Part shown: piece by piece, positions 1 through 9,500 of the stretch
Layout of the letters: the number at the start of each line of letters is the position of its first letter
Position numbering within the stretch: the stretch's first letter is position 1
Source: Acidobacteriota bacterium
Lineage (GTDB): Bacteria > Acidobacteriota > Thermoanaerobaculia > Multivoradales > J023
Assembly (NCBI GenBank): GCA_029263395.1
Contig: JAJCXO010000039.1
Coordinates: forward strand, 1-41,782
Length of the DNA stretch: 41,782 nt
Reading direction: 5' to 3'
Program-made: the position numbers and the translations under genes
Notes under the pieces: model-generated
What the model saw: the letters and a program-made list of their open reading frames with translations, nothing else
What the model was told of the DNA's origin: nothing
Database searches by the model: none

Positions 1-349
1 CGACGATGGCTGGTGGGTCAAAAGACTTCCTGAATTTGCTGAGAGAGGTGTGTGTTGCTCACGGCAGGACTGTCCCGTGATGTATCGCCATACATTCGTT
101 GATCAGTGTTCAAGGGACTGCGAGGTCGAGGGACCTCGAGAGCAAGCCGGCCGGGAGAAATCGATTCTGGAGCGCCAGTTATACTGCGTTACAAACCACA
201 CGGCTAGTTGTGGTGGTCGGCTAGTGCCTCGAGATGAGTCTGCAAGGAGTTTGGGGTCAGGGGGTTCAAGCTCAGCTCGAGTCGCGATCATGGCAAACAA
301 ACACGACACCAAGCCCACGGTCAAATCGAGCCCACGATCAGGTCGACGG
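1..349. other. No supported gene at left edge
   Basis: An open + frame runs from the window edge to 385, but it is cysteine- and arginine-rich, has no recognisable domain and overlaps the end of the FHA gene on the other strand. A short stretch near 265-280 resembles a T-loop (GGTTCAAGCTC), but no tRNA cloverleaf can be built around it. I see no supported gene here. Confidence 0.5.
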
Positions 350-691
350 TCAATGCAGGCAAACGATTGGACCGTCGGTGCCTAGCTGAACCTCGGCAGG
401 CCTCATCAGCGGCGCCGCCTCGAAGATCTCGCCGTTCAGGAAAGTGCCGACATCGGTTCCCAGATCGCGTACCCACCAAGTGGTGCCGACCGGATAGAGT
501 TCGGCATGTTGACCGTCGACTTGGGCATCGTCGATTCGCAGGTCGCAGTCAGTATCGCTACCTAGAATCCAGGCGCGCCGAACGTCGAGTGATGCGTCGA
601 GGTCGGCGTCGCCGAAGGTGAGTTTCAAGTACGGGTGGTTATCGTCGTTACGCTGTTGAAGCGGCGGTGAAGGCTCGTGGTGTTGGAACAT
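350..691 (-). CDS. FHA-domain protein (phosphothreonine-binding module)
   Basis: A 113-residue protein made almost entirely of one forkhead-associated domain. Visible core features are a beta strand followed by the GSDTDCDLRI turn (the usual GR/GS-x-x-x-CDI-type loop), then QVDGQHAEL (the S-x-x-H-A-like position carries G-Q-H), WWVRDLGTDVGTFLNG (the D-L-x-S-x-N-G-T-like segment) and a final strand. FHA domains bind phosphothreonine peptides, so a role as adaptor for a Ser/Thr kinase is inferred. The start is ATG at 689-691 with AAAGGA upstream. It is divergent from the patatin gene across about 137 nt. The canonical binding serine and asparagine are not all present, so phosphopeptide binding is uncertain. 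Confidence 0.75.
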   Translation of the reverse strand: MFQHHEPSPPLQQRNDDNHPYLKLTFGDADLDASLDVRRAWILGSDTDCDLRIDDAQVDGQHAELYPVGTTWWVRDLGTDVGTFLNGEIFEAAPLMRPAEVQLGTDGPIVCLH

Positions 692-828
692 TCTCGTATC
701 CTTTCTGACCGTGATTTCTGGCTTCTACTGGAGATAACGGCAAGCTTCGAGATTTCCCGACATAGAATCTTGCTGGGGATACAGGCAGCCTGGGCCAGAG
801 AATCGAAGCGAACGACAAGGGGACTGAT

Positions 829-1611
829 ATGGAGTACCAGCTGGGTGTCGTCTTCTCGGGCGGCGGAGCGCGGGCCATCGCCCAAGTCGGAGTCTTGCAT
901 GCCCTCACGGAAAGGGGGCTCGAGGTCGAATGTCTTGGCGGCACCAGTGCCGGTGCTCTGGTCGCGGCCCTCTACGCGGCCGGTCATTCGACCGAGGCGG
1001 TGCTCGACTTCTTCGAAACTCGCAGCCCCTTCAAACTCTCGAAACTGTCTTTCGGCAAACCCGGACTGATCGACACGGCGAAGATCCGCGACGATCTCCT
1101 CGAGTACTTTCCCGACACCACCATCGAGTCCCTCGACCGCCGACTCTTCATCACTGCCACCGACTTGCTCAACGCCAAACTGACTATCTTCGGGTCCGGC
1201 TCCTTGATCGACGCGCTGCTCGCGACCTCCTCGGTACCGCTGGTCTTCACCCCGACCGAGATCGACGGCCGTTGGTATGTTGATGGCGGCATCATCGACA
1301 ACTTTCCAGTGGCGCCGTTGATTGGCCTGTGCGATGTCATCGTGGGGGTCTACGTGAGCCCTCTGAAGGCCCTCGACATGTCCCAACTCTCGAACTCCCT
1401 CGCTGTATCTCAGCGAGCCTTGGAAATCGCTAGATTCCACAACTCCAGGCACAAATTCCACGACTGTGACGTCATGCTCTGCCCCAAAGACCTCAACGGA
1501 TATCTGGCCTTCGACACCCGTTATGTCCGCGACATCTTCGACATCGGCTACCGCGAAGCGGTCTCGCAACTCGACGCCATCGAAGCCGCCTTGGCGTCGA
1601 TCATCCGCTGA
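829..1611 (+). CDS. Patatin-like phospholipase (RssA/YchK-like)
   Basis: A 260-residue cytosolic-type patatin. The glycine-rich oxyanion motif SGGGARA lies at residues 10-16. The nucleophile elbow GGTSAG places the serine at residue 40. The second member of the Ser-Asp dyad is Asp152 in VDGGIIDNFPV. The family hydrolyses acyl chains of phospholipids or related lipids; the substrate is unknown here. There is no signal peptide or membrane segment, and the length fits the compact bacterial RssA-type members. The start is ATG 829 with AAGGGGA at about 817-823. No operon partner on this strand is visible. Confidence 0.9.
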   Translation: MEYQLGVVFSGGGARAIAQVGVLHALTERGLEVECLGGTSAGALVAALYAAGHSTEAVLDFFETRSPFKLSKLSFGKPGLIDTAKIRDDLLEYFPDTTIESLDRRLFITATDLLNAKLTIFGSGSLIDALLATSSVPLVFTPTEIDGRWYVDGGIIDNFPVAPLIGLCDVIVGVYVSPLKALDMSQLSNSLAVSQRALEIARFHNSRHKFHDCDVMLCPKDLNGYLAFDTRYVRDIFDIGYREAVSQLDAIEAALASIIR

Positions 1612-1800
1612 GCTGGGCGTTTCGAGTATTCATACTTTGCTCTGAGCTACTGAACACGCCTTCCACAAGTAGTCGAAGACGCCCACAAACCCATAGGAAT
1701 CAGCGTTTACAATAATCTTCGACCACCGACTTATCCTCAGGAGCCCGACAAGAGTTGGTGGCAGTTCTGGAAGTAGATCGCCGTCGGGGGCGGCTGGCCT

Positions 1801-2160
1801 TTACTCGCGGGAGGCTAGCAAGACGCAGACCAGGGCAACCAACGCCGGCAGACCTTGGGTGAACAGGATCGACGTCTTCGCCGTCAGCCCTCCGAACAGG
1901 CCGGCAACAACCACGCAGCTGAGAAAGAACACCTTGAAATCCCGCTTGCCAAACCACAGCCCCCAGATCAGACCCGCGGCCAGGAATCCGTTGTAGAGCC
2001 CCTGGTTCATTGCCAACGTGGCCGAGGAGGCCGAGACTTCTGGCGTCATGGAGAAGATCTTACGGCCCACCGGGTGGTCCCAATAGAACATCTCGAGGAC
2101 CAAGATGCCGACGTGAGAAAGGGCGACAAAACCAGTCAGTAGATTGGCGACGAGTTTCAA
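1801..2160 (-). CDS. DUF1304 family small integral membrane protein
   Basis: A 119-residue protein with four hydrophobic segments. It carries the family signature NQGLYNGFLAAGLIWG (residues about 52-67) and an N-terminal motif around LEMFYWDHPVGRKIF. The function of DUF1304 proteins is not established. The start appears to be TTG (2158-2160) preceded by AGGAGG seven bases upstream, which is stronger evidence than any internal ATG. It is a single gene between the patatin gene (convergent) and the ion channel gene (same strand, ending at 2338). Confidence 0.85.
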   Translation of the reverse strand: MKLVANLLTGFVALSHVGILVLEMFYWDHPVGRKIFSMTPEVSASSATLAMNQGLYNGFLAAGLIWGLWFGKRDFKVFFLSCVVVAGLFGGLTAKTSILFTQGLPALVALVCVLLASRE

Positions 2161-2337
2161 GATGTGTCCTCCTCTTGGCGTTGACTGAATAGTCCGTGCC
2201 AGACCAACGCTTTCTGGCGAAGAGCAGAGTCAGCGTTGCCAAGTTCTTCTGATTTATCTGTCTGCTAGATGGCTGGCCATACAATAGCGGAAAGCTCTTC
2301 GCACGAAGTGAATGGTACTATGACCTAGGTGATCGGA

Positions 2338-4902
2338 TCATCTCGACCTCAGCACGGTTTCCAACCCTTGCAGATCAACCCAAGACGCCAGCACGTAGAG
2401 GGCCCGCACAGTGCCCCAGGAGAAGGTTTTTCCTGGGGGCATTTGTTGCGGGTCGAGCTCGATGTTGAATCCACCTTCGTCGTCGTCGAGCTCCAGGCCG
2501 AGGAAAACCATGCCGTGGGTGAGCAGCAGATGGTGGGATAGCTGTGCCGGTTCGAAGGTACCGCTGAGGGGTTGGCCGTCCGCGTCTGTGGGAACAACCC
2601 GACTGAGGTGTTGGCCGGCGGCGTTCAGCAGTTCGAGGTACAGCGGATTGAGGCTGCGGACGAAGACGTTCTGCATGATGAAGTGGTGCCGTACACGCTC
2701 GCTCGAGATGACAGTGAAGCGTGGTCCGTCGTCGGGTCCGGCGATGGCTTGCAGGCGACGCTCCAGCAAGTCCCCTTTGATTGCGTCGCGTACCATGCAC
2801 AAGACATGGAGGCCGGGGCGAGTCCGCAGCGCTCCACTGCGCGTCAGGTTGGCGATGTGCAGGCTGTCGAGGGCAACGATGCCGTCAATTTCTTCGACTC
2901 GGCTGGCACCGGGCAACAGCAGGATGGCGTCGGCGGCGGCGGGATCGATCGCTTGTTGCTGTTCTAGGCGTTCCTGATCTGTCCAGTCCGCTCGCAGCAT
3001 CCGAACTTGCACCGCGGCATGTTCGGTCTCGAGTCGCAGCGCGATGGTGCCGTCGTCTGTTTGCCAGCCAACTTGGGTTTCAAACGCGCCGCCCAAGGCT
3101 GTGCGGACGTCCTGTGCCAGGGATTGTAGGGGTGCTTGCTCGCGCACCAAAACGGTGACTTCGAGTTGAGGGAAAAATCGGGCGAGCTCGGCGATGGTGC
3201 GCGGCACCCGCAGGCTGGCACCGATGATCAGCACCCGTTCCACCCGGTGGCAAGCGGGTCGTAAGCGCAAACCCTCGAAGCTGATCGTGTGCCGAGGGTT
3301 GCCGACGTCGCCGACCTCCGGTTGATCCGCCAGGGCCTGTCCGAGACGACGCAAACCGTCCCAGCGCAGCGAGACACCGGCAAGCCCGCGCACCGCCGAC
3401 CACCGCACGTGGCCATCCGCGTCCAGCACATCAGCAGGACAGCTTTTGGTTCGAGCTCGTGCCGGATTCAGCATCACGTTGAGATCTTTGGTGTCGGTGG
3501 CGTCGTCGGCAGCCGTGAACAGGCCGATCGCAGTGACGCCGTACTCTTCGTAGGCCAGGCGATGCAGAGCCGCGGGATCGAAGCCGGGATTGGTGGCGGC
3601 AGACAACAAACGTCGACGCTCGGCGTCGGAGAAGAGGTAGGTGTAAACCTCGCTGCCACGGGAGGTCAGCAGCTGCCGATAAACGTGGTAAGCGCCAGGG
3701 TAAACGATGTTGTGGACGATGTAGTGTCCGAGGAACGAGCCTGATCCGACGAGATGGGTGCGGGGTCCGCCAGCGGCGCGCACCGCTAGGAAATTCCGCT
3801 CGTGTTCGATGTCGGGGTAGAGGTCGACGTCGGGATTGCGCTCGCGGGCAGCAAGGATCGCCGAGATCACCTCGCCGTCGGGATGGTGGGCATCCGAACC
3901 CAGGATCAAGACCCGTTTGGCCCGCCGGATGTTGACCCGCTCGAGATCGGCCGCCCGCACTGGATCGCCGTGGCGATACTGAAAGCTGCGAAGTTGCGGG
4001 CCGCGAAGATAAGCCGGTGCGTTGGGGGTTGGACCGAGGACGGCGGCGCGAAAGTTGCGCAGATTTTTGCGATAGATGTCGGCCAGGCCTTCGAGCAGGA
4101 AAATACTGTGAGGCGTCAAGCCGAGCACCACGGTGTGCCCTTGCAGCGCGAGAGGCTGTTCACGGGACCGTGTGAGCAGCTCCTCGATGGCGCCGGTGCC
4201 GATACCAATCAACAGCGAGAACAGCAGCAAGCCAGCTGACGTCAGCAGCAGTGAGACGATGACCACCGGCAGCTTGTCGATCGTCGGTACCAGATTGCCG
4301 GTATCCTGCACTTGGCGGAAGCTCCACCACAAGATGCGGAAGAAGCCGCGGTCCGACTCGCCGATCACATTGTCGCCGTCGAAGTCGAAGTCCGGCGCCA
4401 CTTGGGTCACCACCACCGCGCCGCCAAAACTCAAGACTAGGCCGAGGAAGAGTAGTCCGATCACCTGGTAGCGCCGTTCGGGGCCGGCCAAAATAGCGAC
4501 CAGGTCGCGGGCCATTCGCCCCCAGTAGCCGATCAACAGCAGCAGGCGCGCCAACCGCATCAAACGCAGAGCCGGCTTGTCGATCATCCCGTCGAGTGGG
4601 AGAAAGGACACCACCGCCAGTAGATCCAGCAGTAGCAGCAGGAGCTCGCTCATCCTCGCTCGGCGCTCGCGCCACCGTCGGCTGTAGAGACTCAGCCTCA
4701 ACAGCAGCTCCAAGCTGAAGATCGTCAAGAAGCAGCCATCGAGCATGCTGACGATGCCCTCTGGGAAGAGCGCCAGCTTGGCTCGATCCGGCAGCACCGA
4801 AACGATGATCAACAACGATAGCGCGAGGCGCGTCCAATGCGCGTCGAGCAGATTCTCGGCAGAGTGGAAGAACGCTTGGCGGCGTTTGGCGAGGGTACGC
4901 AT
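2338..4902 (-). CDS. CASTOR/POLLUX-like ion channel with RCK-type regulatory region
   Basis: An 854-residue channel-like protein. Residues about 25-140 form four membrane helices like a voltage-sensor module, including arginines spaced by three (R113, R116, R119). Further helices lie at about 145-168 and 211-238. The pore loop, residues about 188-206, contains WWSFRQVQDTGNLVP, closer to the D-x-G-N filter of CASTOR/POLLUX channels than to TVGYG. From about 255 to the end there are two Rossmann-like segments (VVLGLTPHS near 258 and VLIIGASL later), consistent with RCK-type gating domains. An acidic loop D171-E182 in front of the pore resembles an EF-hand loop. Start ATG 4902; no strong Shine-Dalgarno. 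Ion selectivity cannot be read from sequence. Confidence 0.78.
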   Translation of the reverse strand: MRTLAKRRQAFFHSAENLLDAHWTRLALSLLIIVSVLPDRAKLALFPEGIVSMLDGCFLTIFSLELLLRLSLYSRRWRERRARMSELLLLLLDLLAVVSFLPLDGMIDKPALRLMRLARLLLLIGYWGRMARDLVAILAGPERRYQVIGLLFLGLVLSFGGAVVVTQVAPDFDFDGDNVIGESDRGFFRILWWSFRQVQDTGNLVPTIDKLPVVIVSLLLTSAGLLLFSLLIGIGTGAIEELLTRSREQPLALQGHTVVLGLTPHSIFLLEGLADIYRKNLRNFRAAVLGPTPNAPAYLRGPQLRSFQYRHGDPVRAADLERVNIRRAKRVLILGSDAHHPDGEVISAILAARERNPDVDLYPDIEHERNFLAVRAAGGPRTHLVGSGSFLGHYIVHNIVYPGAYHVYRQLLTSRGSEVYTYLFSDAERRRLLSAATNPGFDPAALHRLAYEEYGVTAIGLFTAADDATDTKDLNVMLNPARARTKSCPADVLDADGHVRWSAVRGLAGVSLRWDGLRRLGQALADQPEVGDVGNPRHTISFEGLRLRPACHRVERVLIIGASLRVPRTIAELARFFPQLEVTVLVREQAPLQSLAQDVRTALGGAFETQVGWQTDDGTIALRLETEHAAVQVRMLRADWTDQERLEQQQAIDPAAADAILLLPGASRVEEIDGIVALDSLHIANLTRSGALRTRPGLHVLCMVRDAIKGDLLERRLQAIAGPDDGPRFTVISSERVRHHFIMQNVFVRSLNPLYLELLNAAGQHLSRVVPTDADGQPLSGTFEPAQLSHHLLLTHGMVFLGLELDDDEGGFNIELDPQQMPPGKTFSWGTVRALYVLASWVDLQGLETVLRSR

Positions 4903-5002
4903 ACGGGGGATGGATGGGTTGCGGAGTCAGAAGGGTAGCATGGAGGCCTTCAGAACCCCGCGACATTTCAGCGCAGCGGGACACGTTCAGGTCTTGGTTC
5001 GG

Positions 5003-5008
5003 TACAAT
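5003..5008 (+). promoter_or_regulatory. Candidate -10 box for the 5043 gene
   Basis: TACAAT sits about 35 nt upstream of the TTG start, in the divergent interval 4903-5042. The matching -35 position (GACACG-like) is weak, so this is only a candidate sigma70-type promoter. Confidence 0.25.
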
Positions 5009-5042
5009 CGGCGCCGAGACGTGTTGAACTGGAGATTCTGTA

Positions 5043-5423
5043 TTGCGCCATATCGTCACCGTCGCGTTGATTCTGGTCGGGATGATTCATCTTCCGCCTT
5101 TGTTCGGCATGCTCGGGTCGGATCAGTTGACGTCGTTGTATGGAGTGTCGATTGACGATCCCAGCCTGTTGCTTCTGATGCGCCACCGGGCCGTGCTTTT
5201 TGGCATCCTGGGAGTGTTTTTCATCATGGCGTCGCGCGTCGAGGGGTTGCAGATGGGGGCTTTGGTGGCGGGGTTCGCCAGCGTCGGGTCGTTCCTCGTC
5301 TTGACCTGGACTTCAGACGCCTACAACACCAGCATCGGCAATGTGGCTTTGGTTGATCTCGTTGCACTGGCTCTGTTGGTGCTTGGACTGATCACCAAGC
5401 TTTATCTCAGGCGAGAGAGATAA
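5043..5423 (+). CDS. Small four-helix membrane protein, function unknown
   Basis: A 126-residue protein with four hydrophobic helices. It has a recognisable pattern: IHLPPLFGMLG near the N-terminus, a LYGV...DPSLLLLMRHRAVLFG block (residues about 36-60), and a C-terminal YNTSIGNVALVDLVALALL segment. I recall homologues in several proteobacteria carrying an unreliable label of phosphopantetheine adenylyltransferase; nothing in this membrane protein supports that enzyme. The start is TTG 5043 with GGAG eight bases upstream. It is the first gene of a same-strand run (19-nt gaps) with the next two genes. Confidence 0.75.
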   Translation: MRHIVTVALILVGMIHLPPLFGMLGSDQLTSLYGVSIDDPSLLLLMRHRAVLFGILGVFFIMASRVEGLQMGALVAGFASVGSFLVLTWTSDAYNTSIGNVALVDLVALALLVLGLITKLYLRRER

Positions 5424-5442
5424 GAGTTTTTCCCAGCCTGGC

Positions 5443-5823
5443 GTGATGGAGATACTGCTACCCACCTATGTCGTCCTCTACGCGGCCGCCACAGTGGGCG
5501 GCATCCGGTTGGCCAAGGCGGAGGGAAGGCCGCTTGCCATCATCTTTCTCGACACCCTGGCCTCGGCGCTGGTGTTGGGCGGTTTTGTGCTTTACCACCT
5601 TGGTTATCGTACCGAACAAGTGGTTTCTACATGGCGGTTCATGACGCCGCTGGTGACGGCGATCATCGTCTGGCTGATGGTTCGAGAGCTCAAAGATATC
5701 GAGCCCGATCCGGAATTTTCGGACAGCGAGAACGTCTGGATGAGCACCATCGGCGCTTGGTTGTCGATTCTCTTGATCATGCCGGCTATCTGGTACAGCT
5801 TCGCACTAGGATACGGATCGTGA
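5443..5823 (+). CDS. Hypothetical integral membrane protein
   Basis: A 126-residue protein with about four hydrophobic helices and a short polar acidic stretch (residues about 83-97, rich in D and E). I do not recognise the family. It starts 19 nt after the preceding membrane protein, at GTG 5443 or ATG 5446, and ends 19 nt before the DUF922 gene. That spacing suggests one transcript of three envelope proteins. Confidence 0.7.
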   Translation: MMEILLPTYVVLYAAATVGGIRLAKAEGRPLAIIFLDTLASALVLGGFVLYHLGYRTEQVVSTWRFMTPLVTAIIVWLMVRELKDIEPDPEFSDSENVWMSTIGAWLSILLIMPAIWYSFALGYGS

Positions 5824-5842
5824 CGACGAGGTAGCATCGACC

Positions 5843-6451
5843 ATGCGTTTGTGGTTTCACCTGTGTTGGATCCTGTTGCTTGCCTCGTCCCCTGAGGCAG
5901 TGGCCGAGAAGACCCGTTTCGACACCGCCACCGAGACCACCCATCGTCAGGTCACTTGGGACGACTTCAAGGGGCGTTTGACCCGATCGAAGACTGAACA
6001 AGCACAGATCTCGACGGCGATTCATACCGCACCGTTCGACGTCAAAATGACCCAGCTCAACAAAGGGTTTTGGGTGGCGAATCCCTTGGCCCTCGAGTTC
6101 TACGCAGTGATGAGCAAGGTGCGGTCAGGAGCCGGCAAAGCGGCACGTACCAACCAGCTTCTGGCCCACGAGCAAGGGCATTTTGATCTCACCGAGATCA
6201 TGGCGCGCCGACTCGCCCAAAAGTTGGTCGGCGTTGAAGGGCAGGGGGCGAGCGCCAAGAAAGCGCGTGCCAGTGTTGTCGCTAGGATTGAGCGCGCCCA
6301 CCGCGAGACTGTCGACGCACTGCACGTTTGGCAGGCGGAGTACGATCGCGAAACGAATCATGGTGTCCATCGTCGTCGGCAACGCCAGTGGAGTGAGAAA
6401 ATTAGCTCCATATTGAGGGATACGCCGGGTCCACTACTTTTACTAGATTGA
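5843..6451 (+). CDS. DUF922-type predicted secreted zinc protease
   Basis: A 202-residue protein with an N-terminal signal peptide (hydrophobic core residues 3-14, probable cleavage after AVA near 21). It has a DUF922-like body including VTWDDFKG (residues 37-44). The motif LLAHEQGHFD (residues 106-115) provides HExxH with His109, Glu110 and His113. DUF922 members are predicted Zn-dependent secreted proteases; activity is inferred. The C-terminal part is basic and helical. The start is ATG 5843 with GAGGT upstream. It follows two small membrane proteins in the same direction and precedes the dCache receptor gene by about 85 nt of AT-rich DNA. Confidence 0.8.
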   Translation: MRLWFHLCWILLLASSPEAVAEKTRFDTATETTHRQVTWDDFKGRLTRSKTEQAQISTAIHTAPFDVKMTQLNKGFWVANPLALEFYAVMSKVRSGAGKAARTNQLLAHEQGHFDLTEIMARRLAQKLVGVEGQGASAKKARASVVARIERAHRETVDALHVWQAEYDRETNHGVHRRRQRQWSEKISSILRDTPGPLLLLD

Positions 6452-6536
6452 AGTGGACTTCAGGAACCGGAGGCTAGAGTGGTAGAGTTCAATTTGTGTA
6501 GTTTATTGATTTTTCGATGGAGTTGATGAGTGGTCT

Positions 6537-9500
6537 GTGGTCGAGCAGATGCCTGAGCAGCAGGCACCGTCTGAGCAGAAGACGCGGTTGGGCAAAAGCC
6601 TGACACGAAGGCGTTGGCTCGCTCCGGTGTCTTGGGTGGTGTTGCTTCTCGGGGTGCCTAGCTTGCTCTATGTGGCCTATGTGGCAGGTAAGCTGCAAGA
6701 CCTCTCCGAGCACAATTTGCGCACCCTGGGCAACGCCGCGGGACAGATCGAGCGGGCGTTGGACAACGCCGGTGCCACGGCACGGAATCTAGCCAAGGAC
6801 TTCGGTTATGCCTGTGAGTTTCTGCTCCGGCAACCACGGCTGTCCCTGGTCGAGCCAACCCATTGCACAGATCTCGAAGACTTTCAGAAAAGTGATCAAG
6901 CGGAGAGTCGACTCGAAGCTGCAGCCGGCGGCCGACTTCTGCTGGTGACCGATATCCCGGATCTTTCCTCCGCCGATTTGGCCGATACCGGCTCGTCGCC
7001 TGGCACCAGCTTCCAGCTCGAAGTTAGGCTCGATCAGATTTTGGCAGATGTTCCGTTAGAGGGAGCCTTCGACCATCTGGTGATTGTCGAAGGCGATGGA
7101 CAGGTGGTTGTCCAACGCGGTCCGGACGCGTTGCGCCTCACCTCGCTCGCCAAGCTGACGACAACCGATAGCATCAAACTCTCGGTGGCCGATCTTCAAA
7201 GCGCCAGCCGAGTCACCCAGGTGCATTACGCCGAGCAGGACTACGGCCTGCTTTGCCAGCCGCTGCGACCGCCGTCTGATCTTGTCCAACGCGACCAGGA
7301 CGACACCCTCGGCAGTACCTGGGTACTGTGTGGCCTAGTCAGTTCCGAGCGTTCGGTGGCGAATGCGTTGGCGGTGTCGCCATTGTTGGTGCTCATTCTC
7401 TTGCTGCTTCTCCTCTTGGGACTCCTGACTTGGCCCTTCTTCAAAATCTTTACAATGCGGCAGCGGGAGCGCTTGCGTTTTCTGGATGGTTATTTGTTGA
7501 GCGTCAGTACTTTTGGCCTGTTGTTGCTGATGGCGCTGCTGCTGCTTGACTTTCAGAGTTACGCCAGCTTGCGGAACCTCACCAAGGATCGGTTGGCAGC
7601 GTTAGCGGCGGATCTCGACCGTCACTTGGTGGGGGAATTGCAACAGATGGCCCGGCAGCTCGACGCATATGATGAAATTGTCGCCGCAACCGCCGTCAAC
7701 TTGGGAGGCTTGAGAACGGATGTCAAATTGCTGCGGCAGCGCAAGTCAACCTCGGCACAAGCGCCAGCAGCAACGGCTGTGCCAGTATCAGAAGCGGTGC
7801 CGGTTTTGGACGACAGTGAGCCGGATGCGATAAAGGGTCTCGACCTACCGTATCCTGACCACTACCCACACCTGTCGTCAGTGTTCTGGATGCGGCCGGA
7901 TGACGGACGACAATTCATCAAGGCGACAATTAATGATCGCAACACGCCACCGGTCGCGTTGTCTAAACGGGCCTACTTCCAGCGAGTTCAGGACCATGAT
8001 CGCCTGTGGCGGCTGTCAACGGTAGTGGATCGGTGGAGTTCCGGAGACACTGGTGAGCCCTGGGATTCGGAGGTTTATGTCGAGCCGATTCGTTCGGTGA
8101 CCACCGGCGAGTCGAGTGTGGTGCTGTCGACGTGCTCGCGCATCAGGGCCGAGGGGTCGGACGACTCACCAAAGGGCGAATGTCCTAAGCCCGGCGAACG
8201 GGTGGTTGCGGCCTTGTCGACGCCGCTGGTCTCTATCGCCGACCCTGTGATGGGTCCTGGGTTCGGATTTGCGATTATCGATGACGATGGCAACGTGTTG
8301 CTGCACTCGGACTCCCGCCGAGCGTTGGCGGACAATCTTTTCGACGAGTTGAGTCAGCCGCGCCGTCTGCGTGCTGCCCTCGAGTCACGGACTGACCGGG
8401 CGATCGAGAGTGACTATTTGAGCCGTCCCCATCGGCTCTGGATCCGTCCGATGCGGGGGCTACCCTGGACCGTCGTCACCTTCTTCGACAAAGAGGTGTT
8501 ACGGACAGCCAACCTCGAGGTCCTGACTCAGGCGATTGTGATCGGCACGCTCTACCTTGTGGTCTTCTATCTCATCCCGTCGGTGATCTACTTGAGCCGC
8601 CGCCGTCGCCATACCAGTTGGTTGTGGCCAGATGGCAGCAAACTGAGGCTTTACAAACGCTTGGTATGGATGTACGGCGTCCTGTTTCTGGCCTTGTTGC
8701 TGGTGCTGCACGTCGTGCCCCGCGGCTACACCTTGATCGCAGGCTTTCTCTTTCCGTTGACCGCGGTGGTGATCACCGTGTTGCGCATCCGTTTGTGGAA
8801 TCGACAACATCTGTCAGTCCTGCGGGGTACTAAAGGTGTCAAGGGCTCGGATCGTGCTGGCCTGGCGCTCGACATCTTTCCTCAACTCCTTCTGGCAGCA
8901 GTCATCCTGAGCGCGCCGCAACGGATGGAAATGCTCGGTAGCGTGATCTCGGTGATGGTGTTGACCTTTGTTGTGTTGTTCTATGTCGCGCTGCGATGGT
9001 CGCCGAAAGACGGTCGGGTTCGACTCCGGCTGAATCGCGCCAAGTCGTTGCTGCCAGATGAATTTTTGCCCTGGCATGATGTTGCGGCGGTGCTGTTTTG
9101 GCTGTTGGTTGCGGTGCTCCCGGCGAGCTGCTTTTTCAAGGTGGCGCTCGAAGACCAGCAGCTGTTGTTGCTGAAGATGGAGCACCTGCACTTGCGAGAT
9201 CAACTCGAGAGGCGAGATTGTGCCGTTGATGAGCGCTATCGGCGGGTCAGTGTTGGGCAGCCCGGGTTCCTAGCCAATCGTAAGATTTTTGTTGGAGGGA
9301 CCGATGCTTATCAAGCCTCGACCAGCATCACTGCAGCCCATTATGCTGGGGAGGCTGTCTTCGAGGATCTACGATCGGAGCTCGCCAAGCCGGTTGGTGA
9401 ACGCTGGTACTCAGATCTCCTAGCGGATCATGAACCGCTCTACAACGACACGTCGGTCCGTTTGCGCTACCTGGCACCCCCGGCAGCCAGCGACAGCTCG

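Noticed and set aside
50-385. 111-codon + frame at the left edge
   Set aside because: Cys/Arg-rich composition, no domain, overlaps the FHA gene end, and no ribosome site.
625-1569. 314-codon - frame opposite the patatin gene
   Set aside because: Lies antisense to a gene with clear catalytic motifs; its own sequence shows no domain and follows the complementary codon bias.
4160-5059. 299-codon - frame overlapping the channel gene in another phase
   Set aside because: Low-complexity Arg/Pro-rich translation; the channel frame has helices, filter and RCK-like segments.
6449-6462. TGAAGT-GG-ACTTCA palindrome at the DUF922 stop codon
   Set aside because: Perfect but very short with a 2-nt centre; expected by chance and without a partner site, so not listed as an operator.
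6526-6603. 25-codon frame overlapping the receptor start, with a GGAG upstream
   Set aside because: Could be a leader peptide, but it has no recognisable feature and overlaps the receptor coding frame; unsupported without transcript data.
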